Below the pieces are notes generated by a model, which did no database searches, had not been told where the DNA came from, and saw only the letters and a list, made by a program, of their open reading frames with translations. A program made the position numbers and the translations under genes. From Sporisorium sorghi (lineage: Eukaryota > Basidiomycota > Ustilaginomycetes > Ustilaginales > Ustilaginaceae), in assembly GCA_023212695.1 (NCBI GenBank), contig JALCCG010000015.1:62001-126000 (forward strand): a stretch of 64,000 bases of DNA. Reading direction: 5' to 3'. Each line of letters opens with the position of its first letter. Position 1 is the first letter of the stretch. Shown one piece after another: positions 33,301 to 41,203 of the stretch.

Positions 33301-34678
33301 GCTGCAGTTCGGCATCTCTTGCCTGTTGGTGGCGTGTCCATGTGGGATTGGTCTCGCTGCGCCGACATCGCAGTTGGCGGGGATCGGGCTTGCTTCCAAG
33401 CACGGTATCCTGGTCAATGGGGGAGGCGAAGCGTTCCGAGCTGCGAGTGCTGCTGCACGTGGGAGCGCCGAGCTCGTGGTTGTGTTTGACAAGACGGGTA
33501 CAATCACGAAAGGCGAAGCGGTCAAAGTTACGGCTTTCCGCTTTGCGCCTGCTTTTGCTGCGAAGGCAGACAAAGGGGAGCAGAGCTTAGATCAGGAGAC
33601 GTTGCTGCGCTGTATCGACCTGGTCGAGCAGTCCAGCACGCATCCATACGCAGGAGCCGTGCGCGGATTCATCGCTCAGCAGCTCAACCAGACCAGGACT
33701 AGCGCCCCGTCGCCGATCCCAAAGCTCGTCGATGTGTCCGAAGTAGCAGGCAAGGGCCTTCGAGCTACGTTCGAGACCGACAAGGGCGCGAAGTTCCTAC
33801 TTCTGATTGGCAACAAGCGGCTTATGGACGAAATGGACGGAGCTCACAAGCGTATGGACTCGGCAATCAAGGACGCCGAAGCGGAATGGTCAGTCGCAGC
33901 TAACAGCGTTCTGTACATCGGCTACCAGTCGTCGTCGAGCGCGGCAGGGGAGATCGGTCTCGCTCTGGCGGTCAGCGACGAGATCCGTCCAGAAGCTTCG
34001 TGGGTAATCTCGCACCTCCAGCAGCGCTTCGGTGCCGAGGTGTGGATGGTCAGTGGCGACAACGAGGCTACTGCGAAAGGTGTTGCTTCTCAGGTGGGTA
34101 TCCGCGAGGAGCATGTTGTGGCTGGAGTGTTGCCGGTGCAGAAGAAGGAGTGGGTGGAGCGGCTGCAGCTGCCGAGTCGACAGCGGGATCCCGAGGCAGT
34201 GACACGAGAAGCGCACAGCAAAGCACGCCGCCGATGGTGGCCACGCAGCAGCGCCTCGACCAAACCGCGAATGGTCTGCTTTGTCGGCGACGGCATCAAC
34301 GACTCGCCTGCCCTCTCGTCCGCCTCGCTCGGCATCGCTCTGGGGTCAGGGAGCTCCATCGCGCACTCATCGTCAGACTTTATCCTGCTGCGCCGCACCT
34401 CGCCGCTGCTCTCGCTTCCTCTGCTGCTCAGCTTGTCCAACGCGACATATCGCAAGATCTGGAGCAACTTTGCGTGGGCGTTTGTGTTCAACGTCTGCCT
34501 GATCCCTGTGGCTGCGGGCGCGCTGGTGGGGGTCGGGGTGGGGTTGGGCCCGGCGCTGAGCGGGTTGGCGATGGCGTTTAGCAGTACGAGTGTGGTGGTG
34601 AACAGTCTGACGCTGAGGTGGTGGCGGCCGGAGCGGGGGGTGAGGCGGAGGATTGACGCGGCGGAGGCGGAGGGGTAG
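30377..34678 (+). CDS. CCC2: copper-transporting P1B-type ATPase (CCC2/ATP7-like)
   Basis: 1433 residues. It pumps Cu(I) into the secretory pathway to metallate multicopper oxidases such as the iron-uptake ferroxidase. Heavy-metal-binding domains are GMTCASC near residues 320 and 408 and a GMFCHHC variant near 518. A further divergent N-terminal unit CPNIHCPSC lies near residue 81. The ATPase core has the membrane copper motif CPC at 987-989 (CPCGIGLAAP), the phosphorylated Asp1038 in DKTGTITKG, STHPYAGAVRG corresponding to the SEHPL motif, and GDGINDSPAL. The actuator loop reads SGEARP where TGE is usual. The C terminus is short after the last two helices. The ATG at 30377 is the first in frame; no intron. 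It converges on the cyclophilin gene. Confidence 0.95.
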   Translation: MTSARHSNGDPSHDQERVPLLQDASAVSAARYSATDNAGDDAHNRPLVSRANGRSSLGCPDASSLNGQASGDLVVRIQAVCPNIHCPSCISHLSSLVSALAIHDPHTRIGDVDTSLIDRSVHFDLILSASQLQSNASTSIGGSNPARAASRLVRRIVKDIASILAQDGFPVDHSRSKLVSAAPSHRRYKDALTFVLDAPDLYEESETRSASSLPSHAPEATSHGASKSGSILGNFPASLGSSLRNAISRSSAATQESARLHQERWRRHLEICQACRDDADRNEGRSSDTPKHQRRDSSHRDASADGTETRVVATLSVGGMTCASCAQSITTALQADASFPIDSVQVNVMSASATVITHPSAVDKVVEAIEDAGFEAQVVKTEPVPRSARQDPHSDEPHWAAKLSIQGMTCASCVRSITSALQSYSDQTDPKNDVKILETSVNLMAKSADIKLSTEPASSVGKAEVEQRLKEVVGEIEDIGFDAELISVQHMQSNNPSNKDGGGKDDGSQQRSVRIKVDGMFCHHCVTKVRKYFEQKQQDHASDIEVNDEDLEAFTLSKPFISFSYTSGSSSKIRLRDVIADLNQLDPAFDASFAPPASLASRSAILARKELRDLLIRLGITAVFAVPSLVISMIAPVLPPDHPLRRSLSQYVAGSATRGEVAMWIISTPVQFGVGSIFFKKAWRSLASVWKRGRSSTDRFLRFGNMDVLVALGTLVAYTSSLAFLIIDAFRTPSSQSTFRIFSGKNKDGDPMPDEMGMTYFEVSVFLVFFILLGRALESISKKKTGDAVADLGKMKPSSAYLVLDPSNLAQSKTELIDADMLEIGDFVLVPCGASPPLDGIFAGTPTGKQDVEGLLDESSLSGEARPVSKNLGDSLYAGTINVSPTALFAQVGVLPGSCMIDDILDVVQESAGKKASIAQLADKITGVFVPVIVYISLLVFILWTLLLYSGALSESWQTRHVPHYGEPGAKLLWALQFGISCLLVACPCGIGLAAPTSQLAGIGLASKHGILVNGGGEAFRAASAAARGSAELVVVFDKTGTITKGEAVKVTAFRFAPAFAAKADKGEQSLDQETLLRCIDLVEQSSTHPYAGAVRGFIAQQLNQTRTSAPSPIPKLVDVSEVAGKGLRATFETDKGAKFLLLIGNKRLMDEMDGAHKRMDSAIKDAEAEWSVAANSVLYIGYQSSSSAAGEIGLALAVSDEIRPEASWVISHLQQRFGAEVWMVSGDNEATAKGVASQVGIREEHVVAGVLPVQKKEWVERLQLPSRQRDPEAVTREAHSKARRRWWPRSSASTKPRMVCFVGDGINDSPALSSASLGIALGSGSSIAHSSSDFILLRRTSPLLSLPLLLSLSNATYRKIWSNFAWAFVFNVCLIPVAAGALVGVGVGLGPALSGLAMAFSSTSVVVNSLTLRWWRPERGVRRRIDAAEAEG

Positions 34679-34778
34679 AGTGCTCTCACTTCACGAGCGT
34701 TCACACAGAGCGCGGGCTACAAGGCAAATCAAACGAGTTCGAGAGACGGTTGTGATCGCATCTGAGAGCGCATTCGTT

Positions 34779-35069
34779 CTAGCGTGGCAAGCCAGTCGAG
34801 CCACCACTGAGCTGGCTGTACCCTACACCGCTGCGCGCTCTGAACTGGTCCCACACCCGCCTGGCATGCAGCTTGGTCTGCTCCACGCCACCGAGCCGCC
34901 ACACGCCCCAACCTGCGAGTGCGCCGGCGAGGATGAGCAGCAGCAGGAAGAACGACGCGCCGTTGTTGGCTGCCGACGCGGATTTGTCGCTTCCCGACGA
35001 GGATTCGATGCCGGCGACGGGGACGGGAGTGGGGGTTGTGGTGGCAGGTGCGGGTGCGGCGAGGTCTTG
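34779..35069 (-). CDS. CPR5: alternative last exon: transmembrane tail of the cyclophilin
   Basis: If exon 2 is spliced at AAAAG|GTGAAG (last exon base 35316) to the acceptor AAAGCAG (35070), the reading continues in phase 0 for 96 codons to a TAG at 34779-34781, making a 304-residue protein. The added part is a Pro/Thr/Ser-rich linker, then ASFFLLLLILAGALAGWGVW, a convincing transmembrane helix, then a basic tail (KLHARRVWDQFRAR). Codon usage is typical of the neighbouring genes and no ATG is needed. The intron (35070-35315) has a pyrimidine-rich 3' end and a weak donor. This is inferred from sequence alone; no transcript evidence is available here. Confidence 0.6.
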   Translation of the reverse strand, partial: QDLAAPAPATTTPTPVPVAGIESSSGSDKSASAANNGASFFLLLLILAGALAGWGVWRLGGVEQTKLHARRVWDQFRARSGVGYSQLSGGSTGLPR

Positions 35070-35315
35070 CTGCTTTGTGGGATATCACGAGAGGAAGAAG
35101 AAAAGGAGCACGGATGTATTTCAATAATGCTGTTTCTGACATTGTGTAGGAGGGAGCGAGAGATGGAGGGTCGAGCCTGCACACGACGAGGCGCACGCAT
35201 TCGGGTGGCGAAGAGCACACCGACAACGATCTTGACGATCGTGCCAAGGGCAGCGGCGGTGGGGCTGTTTCCATGCAAGGGGAAAGGAGGAGGAGGTCTA
35301 GAGTTCGTCCTTCAC
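35070..35315 (-). other. candidate alternative intron carrying the VKDEL codons
   Basis: A 246-base candidate GTGAAG...GCAG intron. Its first 18 bases read Val-Lys-Asp-Glu-Leu-stop when retained. A pyrimidine-rich stretch precedes the acceptor. Confidence 0.55.
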
Positions 35316-36094
35316 CTTTTCGTTCGAATCGGCGGGCAGCTCGCCGGAATCCTTGACAATGACGTCGTGGACGGGCTTGTCGCCAGGCCCCTTCTTGACG
35401 CCTTCGATGTACTTCACGATGTCCATGCCCTCCAAGACGCGGCCAAAGACTGTAGCATTGCAACAACGATAGCAACGACGATGACGGTGAATGGAAAGCA
35501 AAGTTTGTATCAGCACTCTACGTCTCTCTCTTCAGCGAGGGAGGGGTGGGAAAGAAAAGGAGCGGAAAGGGAAGAAGACCTAGGATCGGGGTTGTGTCAC
35601 TCACCGACGTGCCTGCCGTCCAACCAGCTAGTCTTGACAGTGCAAATGAAGAACTGGGCGCCGTTCGTGTTGGGACCGGCGTTGGCCATGCTCAAAACAC
35701 CTGGGCCCGTGTGCTTCAAGTTAAAGTTCTCATCGTCGAACTTGCCGCCGTAGATACTGTAGCCGCCGCGGCCGTCGCCGCGCTCAAAGTCGCCGCCCTG
35801 GATCATAAAGTTGCTGATGACGCGGTGGAACTTGCTGCCCTTGTAGCCGAACCCCTTTTCGCCCGTAGCGAGCGCGCGGAAGTTCTCGGCGGTGCGCGGG
35901 ACGTCCTTGCCGTACAGCCCAAGGACGATGCGACCGACATCGCGGTTCTCGTGGCTGATGTCGAAGTAGACGCGGTTCGTGACCTGCGCTTCGGGGTCAG
36001 AAGAGGCAGATGCGAACGAGGGCATGGCGACGAGCAGACTGGCCAGTGCAGCGAGGAAGGTGAGAAGCGCAGCGAGCGAGAAGGTCGACTTCAT
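35298..36094 (-). CDS. CPR5: ER cyclophilin (PPIase B), VKDEL isoform
   Basis: A peptidyl-prolyl cis-trans isomerase of the ER lumen. Exons 36094-35605 and 35449-35298 (minus strand) give 213 residues. There is a signal peptide ([20 protein letters not shown]), then a complete cyclophilin domain with [15 protein letters not shown] (catalytic Arg and the FMIQ pocket), [11 protein letters not shown] and the Trp of SWLDGRHV. Splicing restores [15 protein letters not shown], as in human cyclophilin B. The reading ends VKDEL, an ER-retention signal. A TATAAAAAG box lies about 40 bases upstream of the ATG and a GACGTGG core about 150 bases upstream. The last 15 coding bases coincide with a possible 5' splice site leading to a membrane-anchored alternative end (see 34779-35069). 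Confidence 0.93.
35450..35604 (-). other. intron 1 of the cyclophilin gene
   Basis: A 155-base intron with donor GTGAGT and acceptor CTACAG on the minus strand. Its removal rebuilds the conserved HVVFG stretch. Confidence 0.92.
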
Positions 36095-36130
36095 CTTGGG
36101 CGACGGCGAGAAGAGCAGCAGTTCTGCTCC

Positions 36131-36139
36131 CTTTTTATA
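36131..36139 (-). promoter_or_regulatory. TATA box of the cyclophilin gene
   Basis: TATAAAAAG on the coding strand, 37-45 bases before the ATG, implying a very short 5' leader. Confidence 0.5.
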
Positions 36140-36246
36140 GTTGAGAAGCGACGGACGGATGGGGCGTTGAAAGTGAAGGTTGGGAAGGAAGGAAAAAGCG
36201 AAATGAAGTCGTGCGCTCGCAACAAAAGGTTGAGAGAGCCTCCGTC

Positions 36247-36253
36247 GACGTGG
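36247..36253 (-). promoter_or_regulatory. UPR-element-like GACGTGG/CCACGTC
   Basis: It matches the ACGTG core of unfolded-protein-response elements (bZIP factors Hac1/XBP1; Cib1 in U. maydis), about 155 bases upstream of the ER cyclophilin ATG. The product is a plausible UPR target; binding is inferred. Confidence 0.35.
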
Positions 36254-36597
36254 AACAACCGTGCGCGGCCAGTGAGCGCTGAGCGGACGCCGGTTCCCGC
36301 ACCAACGCGCACGCAACAGCACAACGGCACCGTCCCGTTGGTGGGTTTTCTGCTTTTCTTCTCGCTCGCCGCCGTGGGCAGCAACGCCTTGCCGAGCCTC
36401 GACTCGCGCGGTACAATTTCTTCTCTCTCACAAACTGGCCTTCTTGGCTGTCGACTTGCGCACATCACACGCCCACTTCCTCACTCACTCTGATCCATCA
36501 TATCAGAATCGAGCACTCGTGTGTGACTTGTTCACAGATAATCTCAAGCAAACAAGCTGTAGTTTACAGGCGTTGGGCATTGAGGCTGGGGCATGCA

Positions 36598-39594
36598 TCA
36601 CTCGCGCTCGCCCAAATCAGACTCATCCGCACTGCTGCTCTCGTACAACACGCCACGTCGCTCGTCGTCGTCGCCGAAATCCTGGCTGCGGTCGTCCCAG
36701 CTGTGCCGGCTCTTGCCGTGCCACGTCCTGAGCCTGTGGTGGATGGGAGACGACCCGAAGCTCGGCCTGTGTCCCCTTGTGCTGCTCATCTCACCTCCGT
36801 TCCTGCTGTGGACGCCCTCGGACTGCATCGCTGCCGAGAGGAACGGCGCTTGAGCATCGCCCTCGTACTCGTCATCCTTCACTGCGGTCTCGTCTGAGCG
36901 CGCGAAGCCGTGGTCCTGCGAGCGGTCGAGCCACTCGCGCACCGCTCTGCCGTGCTCCTCGGCCGGCTCTTCTTCTCCTCCACGTGTGCGCGATGCAGAC
37001 CCCTGCGTGTCGATCAGGTATCGCGAATATGTCGGGTACGGCTTCGGCCGCGACGACGCAGCGGCTTTCGGCGACAGAGGCTCTTCGGTATGCGCACCCC
37101 CAACGCTGTTTGGCGTGCCCACCGCCGAGTCCCCGAACCCATTCCGCGCCGCTGACCCCGCCACCTTGGTCAGGCCAAGCACCTCCTTGCTCGTGAAGAA
37201 GTCGTCGTTGTCCGTATCGCTCGGCAGCGACGCTGCGCTCCTCGGGCCCACACGTGCCCGCGTAAAACTCTCGCCGCTGGTGTGCGATGCGCCGTCGACC
37301 GCAGGCAGCGGCTGCAGAGCGCTGCTGCTCGCTGGCGAGCGTTCCAGTGCGCCACCGTTGCCGGCTCGCGACGCTCTCCTGCACGCTCTGCGTCCCTGCT
37401 CGATGGCCCGTTCCAGCCGAACGCGATTCTCGATCATATGCAGCTTGGGGAATGTCACGCTCTGCCCGAAGCTCATCATGCGCGCCAGCTCCTTGCGATC
37501 CGGATCCGACAGGATCCGAACCCAGTCCCAGGCCCGCGTCTTGGGCAAGATCGTCACCGCCCCGCCGAACCGCTGCAGGAACACACTCGACCAGTCCTGC
37601 CCCAAGATGGCGGGGAGCAGGTCGAGATCGCGCAGGATCTTGAAGTTCATCGAGAGGTTGAGCTTGAGGATGCGTTCGGAGGCCGAGAGGATGAAGCCGC
37701 CGCGCCAGCCTTTGCCCTTGCGGTGTGCGGTGGGGCGGCCGGGCGAGCCCTTGGAGCCGAAGTGGAACAAGTGCACGTGTGGGTTGACCTGGCTGACGAT
37801 GGGGTAGTTGACGTTGAACAGCGCGTGCAGGTCTTGCAGCGGGATGTCGACGCGCAGACTACCGTCCTTGAAACGATGACCCCAGTTCCAAGGTACGATC
37901 TCGCCCGTGCCCTTGAGCTTCTGCATCAGGCATACCGGATTCATGATCCCCGGTACAGCGGCCGACGCGAGCAGACTGCTCCAGATGACACAGTCTGGAG
38001 CGGTCACGTGGTTGAGCAGCTTGACGGGCGAGTGGCGGTCCGCAGGGATGACCGAGATGCACAGCACTTTGCCCGTGCGCTCGTACGCCTCTTTGAACGT
38101 CATGCTGCCCATGGTGAAGAAGCTCGCTTTTTCGGCCCACTTGACCGTATCGAAGCGCGCGCCCGTGGCCCACGCACGTCGCGCCCAGACCGAGATGGGC
38201 TCCTCGCACGCCGTGATGCGATCTGCGAGCGCGGGGACCAGCATCTGCCTCAGCTCCTGGTCGGTTCGAGTGCATGTCAGCGCAGCGATCAGTCCGCCCG
38301 CCGAGGTGCCCGTCACGACCTTGGGCAGCAGATTCGCATCCAGCAACGCGCGCACGACGCCAAAGTGATAGTATCCAAAGCTGGCTCCTCCAGATAGACA
38401 CAGCGCGCTGCGACCGAGGTTCTTGCTGGCGATGCGGTAGAAGGTGCGCTTGGTCTCGAGCGGCACCTTGTCCGTCGTCTCGATGTACGCCAGTGAGGTC
38501 TCGATCTCGGCCAGGTAGCTCTCAACCAGATACTTGGTGCCGAAATAGGTCTCGGAGTAGAGCCTGAAGTTTTCCGTGCCGGCAAAGTTGTTGCGCAAGC
38601 AGAGATCGAGCACACCGAGCAAGTTTTCAGCGTCGTCCTTCTCGCGGAAGTTCTTGAGCGAAGATTTCACCTTCTTGACCAAAATCCAATCGTAAAAGCC
38701 GCTGCCGTCTTCGGTCTTCCACTTTTCGTAGCCGAGAAAGTCGTCTATGGCCAGCGCTGCGTCCTTCCACTCTGCATAATTGGATGCGGAGCGCATGCGT
38801 TTGCGCAGTTGACCCTTCTTGCCACGCCACGCTATCGAGTACTCGATGAGGTTGACGAGCTGACGTACGAGGACGTACAGCAAGAACTCGAGACTGATGA
38901 CGACGAAGATGCCGACGAGGAGCGGCCATCGGAGTGTGTGGAAGACAAAGCCTTCCCTTGTGCCTGAGTCGACGATGCTGCCCTTCTTTTTACTCTTGCG
39001 TGAGATCTTTTCGTTGATTGGGGCAAAGTCGGAAGCAGCGGCGATTCTGCCTACTTTCCGCGGATTCGAGGCGCGCGTCCCGGACGGCTGCGTCATCAGT
39101 GGCGACTTGGGCTCAGCAAAGACGGCGGCAGGCGCGGCAGCCGCAGCAGCCTGCCCCGTCTCTGTGGGTGACTTGGCTCCATTTCCGTATCCAAACACGC
39201 TCCAGGAGGTAGAACCGGTGATGTGCGACGAGGAAGTGGGCTGGTACTCTTGCTGACCGAGGTCCGTAGCTAGTGCCTCGCGGAAAGCTTCGATGTGCTC
39301 AGGAACGACGTACTCTGCGGTGAGAAGTGGATCGAGCTCTTCCTCGGGTGTTGTTGGGAATAGGCGTGGTGACAAAAGATTGCCGAGACTACGCCGACGC
39401 TTGGATGCAGTCTTGATGTCGGAGGTTGTGTCGGAGTTGGATCCAGTGCGTGGTGGTGGATGACTGCGAGCTCGTCCAGAGGGAGCCAGGGGTGATTTAG
39501 ATGGAGAGGGTGCCACGGCTTCATCTACAGGGTTGTTTGCTGTGGAGAGCGAAGCCGGGTTGGGCTGCTGGCGTCGCCGGAAGATGGATGCCAT
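36598..39594 (-). CDS. TGL4: patatin-like triacylglycerol lipase (Tgl3/4/5 family)
   Basis: A 998-residue lipid-droplet-type lipase. The start MASIFRRR is the only ATG upstream of the domains. A hydrophobic segment (PLLVGIFVVISLEFLLYVLV) lies near residues 220-245. A DUF3336-type helical region follows (NYAEWKDAALAIDDFLG, VESYLAEIETSLAYIETT). The patatin domain has the oxyanion loop CLSGGASFGYYHFG, the nucleophile Ser431 in GTSAG and the DGSL acid motif (KDGSLRVDIP). This is the architecture of yeast Tgl3/Tgl4/Tgl5, which hydrolyse stored triacylglycerol. The last 300 residues are Ser/Arg/Glu-rich and disordered, likely regulatory. Which of the three paralogues it matches best cannot be decided by eye; the symbol is tentative. 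No intron. Confidence 0.9.
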   Translation of the reverse strand: MASIFRRRQQPNPASLSTANNPVDEAVAPSPSKSPLAPSGRARSHPPPRTGSNSDTTSDIKTASKRRRSLGNLLSPRLFPTTPEEELDPLLTAEYVVPEHIEAFREALATDLGQQEYQPTSSSHITGSTSWSVFGYGNGAKSPTETGQAAAAAAPAAVFAEPKSPLMTQPSGTRASNPRKVGRIAAASDFAPINEKISRKSKKKGSIVDSGTREGFVFHTLRWPLLVGIFVVISLEFLLYVLVRQLVNLIEYSIAWRGKKGQLRKRMRSASNYAEWKDAALAIDDFLGYEKWKTEDGSGFYDWILVKKVKSSLKNFREKDDAENLLGVLDLCLRNNFAGTENFRLYSETYFGTKYLVESYLAEIETSLAYIETTDKVPLETKRTFYRIASKNLGRSALCLSGGASFGYYHFGVVRALLDANLLPKVVTGTSAGGLIAALTCTRTDQELRQMLVPALADRITACEEPISVWARRAWATGARFDTVKWAEKASFFTMGSMTFKEAYERTGKVLCISVIPADRHSPVKLLNHVTAPDCVIWSSLLASAAVPGIMNPVCLMQKLKGTGEIVPWNWGHRFKDGSLRVDIPLQDLHALFNVNYPIVSQVNPHVHLFHFGSKGSPGRPTAHRKGKGWRGGFILSASERILKLNLSMNFKILRDLDLLPAILGQDWSSVFLQRFGGAVTILPKTRAWDWVRILSDPDRKELARMMSFGQSVTFPKLHMIENRVRLERAIEQGRRACRRASRAGNGGALERSPASSSALQPLPAVDGASHTSGESFTRARVGPRSAASLPSDTDNDDFFTSKEVLGLTKVAGSAARNGFGDSAVGTPNSVGGAHTEEPLSPKAAASSRPKPYPTYSRYLIDTQGSASRTRGGEEEPAEEHGRAVREWLDRSQDHGFARSDETAVKDDEYEGDAQAPFLSAAMQSEGVHSRNGGEMSSTRGHRPSFGSSPIHHRLRTWHGKSRHSWDDRSQDFGDDDERRGVLYESSSADESDLGERE

Positions 39595-40123
39595 GGTGGT
39601 GAATCGCAAACTGTGTGCCAGGGTAGAACAAGGCCTAGAGTGCGATTGCGCAATTGGACAGTGGCATGTCCACTTTGCTTTGCCGATATGGTTGACGATG
39701 TCTAGTCCATGGGATGATGGAGGAGAGAAAGCAAGGAAGGAGGGGGTGCCGGTTGCTTTGAAAGTGAGCGACTTCCCCAACAATGCAAAAGCGGCTGCTG
39801 CAACCGGCTCTTTCTGTGTCACACACAACCAAGCGCTTCATCCGTTCATGCGAGCAAGCTCTGACTGCATGCAGCTCAACTGCGTCATTGGCGCTCACCG
39901 CTTCAGCCGGATTTTCACGTTGCCGCTTCTGCGATCGGGGCTGCCAAATCGGGTGTCGGTTGCTCCACATGAGCTGGATTTTTCCTTTTCCTTTTTCTTT
40001 TTCTTTTTTCGAGAATTTTGAGTTGAAGGACCCTTGAAAGCTTCGACAACGTCTTCTTCCTCTTCTCCTCCTCACTCAAACATCGTCCAACAAGATACCC
40101 CCACAGCGATTGCCAAACTCACC
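39595..40123. promoter_or_regulatory. divergent promoter of TGL and EFG1 genes
   Basis: 529 bases between divergent ATGs, with a TTTTTC-type pyrimidine run near 39985-40010 before EFG1. No coding region seen. Confidence 0.5.
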
Positions 40124-41125
40124 ATGCCAAAAGACAACAAAGGCAAATCTGCCGCCCGAGGCGCAGACGCTGTTGATTCGCCTGCCCGCACGAGCAGCAA
40201 GCCGTACAACAAAAGATCCGCTCCTTCCACGTCCAAAGACGGCGCCAAATCCAAACCGCAGCACACCCACAAGAAACAGCGCTTCGAAAAGCCTGCGTCA
40301 TCCTCATCCCTTCCAGGCGCATCCAAGATCAAAGCGTCGATCCGACAAACCAAACGCCTGCTCGCCAAACCCAACCTCGCCCCGGGCACCAAGATCGAAG
40401 CCGAGCGCCGGCTCAAATCGCTCGAATCCGATCTCGAGTTGGCGTCGCGCAAGCACGTCGAAAAGGCGCGCGCGGTGCGTTACCACCGCGTCAAGTTTGT
40501 TGAGCGCCAGAAGCTGGTGCGTCGTATCGCGCGGTGCAAGCGCAACCTCGCGCGGCTCGAGAGCGGCGCCAAGGCTGCAGAGGACTCGGATTCAGACGTC
40601 GCCAGCGACGACGATGGAGATGAAGGGTACGCAAAGCAGCGGGTGCAGGAGTCGAAGATGTCCAAGGAAGAGCTGGTGAAGCTGCTCGCGCGGTTGAGGG
40701 AGCTGCTGCAGTACGTGGTGCAGTACCCGGCGGATCTGAGGTATGTGGCGCTGTTCCCGAATGCGGACGAGGGACCGAGCCCACCGGATGCGCAGGAGAA
40801 GGACAAGAGCAGGCAGACGGCGTTCCAGCATCTGGAGAGGGTGAGGGAGGCGATCAAGGATGGGCAGATCAGCAGCGAGCCCGAAGTCGAGTTGAATAGC
40901 AAGGACCGTACGCTCAAGAAGCTGGCGAACAGCAGCAGTGCAGGCAAGGCAGGATTGCAGTCGAGCGGCAAGCAGAGGTCAAGCGCGAAAGCCGACAAGA
41001 CAGACAAGAAGCGAAAACAGCGTAAGCAGGACGAGCCAGACAGCGACGAGGACGAAGATGCTGGAGCAGCAGGAGGTGTCAAGGACGACGACTTTTTCGC
41101 ACAAGACTCGGATGACGAAGAGTAG
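40124..41125 (+). CDS. EFG1: rRNA-processing protein EFG1
   Basis: A 333-residue basic nucleolar protein of the Efg1 family, which acts in 18S rRNA maturation in the small-subunit processome. The conserved block is residues about 60-155: SIRQTKRLLAKPNLAPGTK, then RRLKSLESDLELA and YHRVKFVERQKLVRRI, a long charged helical region. A second conserved part is LLARLRELLQYVVQYPADLRYVALFPN. The C terminus is Lys-rich and then acidic (DSDEDEDAG). The ATG at 40124 has an ACCATGCC context; upstream codons in frame lack an ATG. It converges on the 6-phosphofructo-2-kinase gene, 78 bases between stops. Confidence 0.9.
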   Translation: MPKDNKGKSAARGADAVDSPARTSSKPYNKRSAPSTSKDGAKSKPQHTHKKQRFEKPASSSSLPGASKIKASIRQTKRLLAKPNLAPGTKIEAERRLKSLESDLELASRKHVEKARAVRYHRVKFVERQKLVRRIARCKRNLARLESGAKAAEDSDSDVASDDDGDEGYAKQRVQESKMSKEELVKLLARLRELLQYVVQYPADLRYVALFPNADEGPSPPDAQEKDKSRQTAFQHLERVREAIKDGQISSEPEVELNSKDRTLKKLANSSSAGKAGLQSSGKQRSSAKADKTDKKRKQRKQDEPDSDEDEDAGAAGGVKDDDFFAQDSDDEE

Positions 41126-41203
41126 AGATGTCGCCCATCTCCCATCACAGCAATCACAGTTACATCACCAAATGCCACATCTGGATTGAAGCTCGATGTG
41201 AAT

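Larger units (their letters stand above)
36095..36597. promoter_or_regulatory. cyclophilin promoter and lipase 3' side
   Basis: 503 bases between two minus-strand genes. It holds a TATAAAAAG box at 36131-36139 (minus strand) and a GACGTGG/CCACGTC core at 36247-36253. No coding region seen. Confidence 0.55.

Noticed and set aside
34653..35753. 366-codon plus-strand frame covering the cyclophilin 3' region
   Set aside because: Antisense to the two cyclophilin exons, which are confirmed by the conserved splice junction; no domain in the plus-strand reading.
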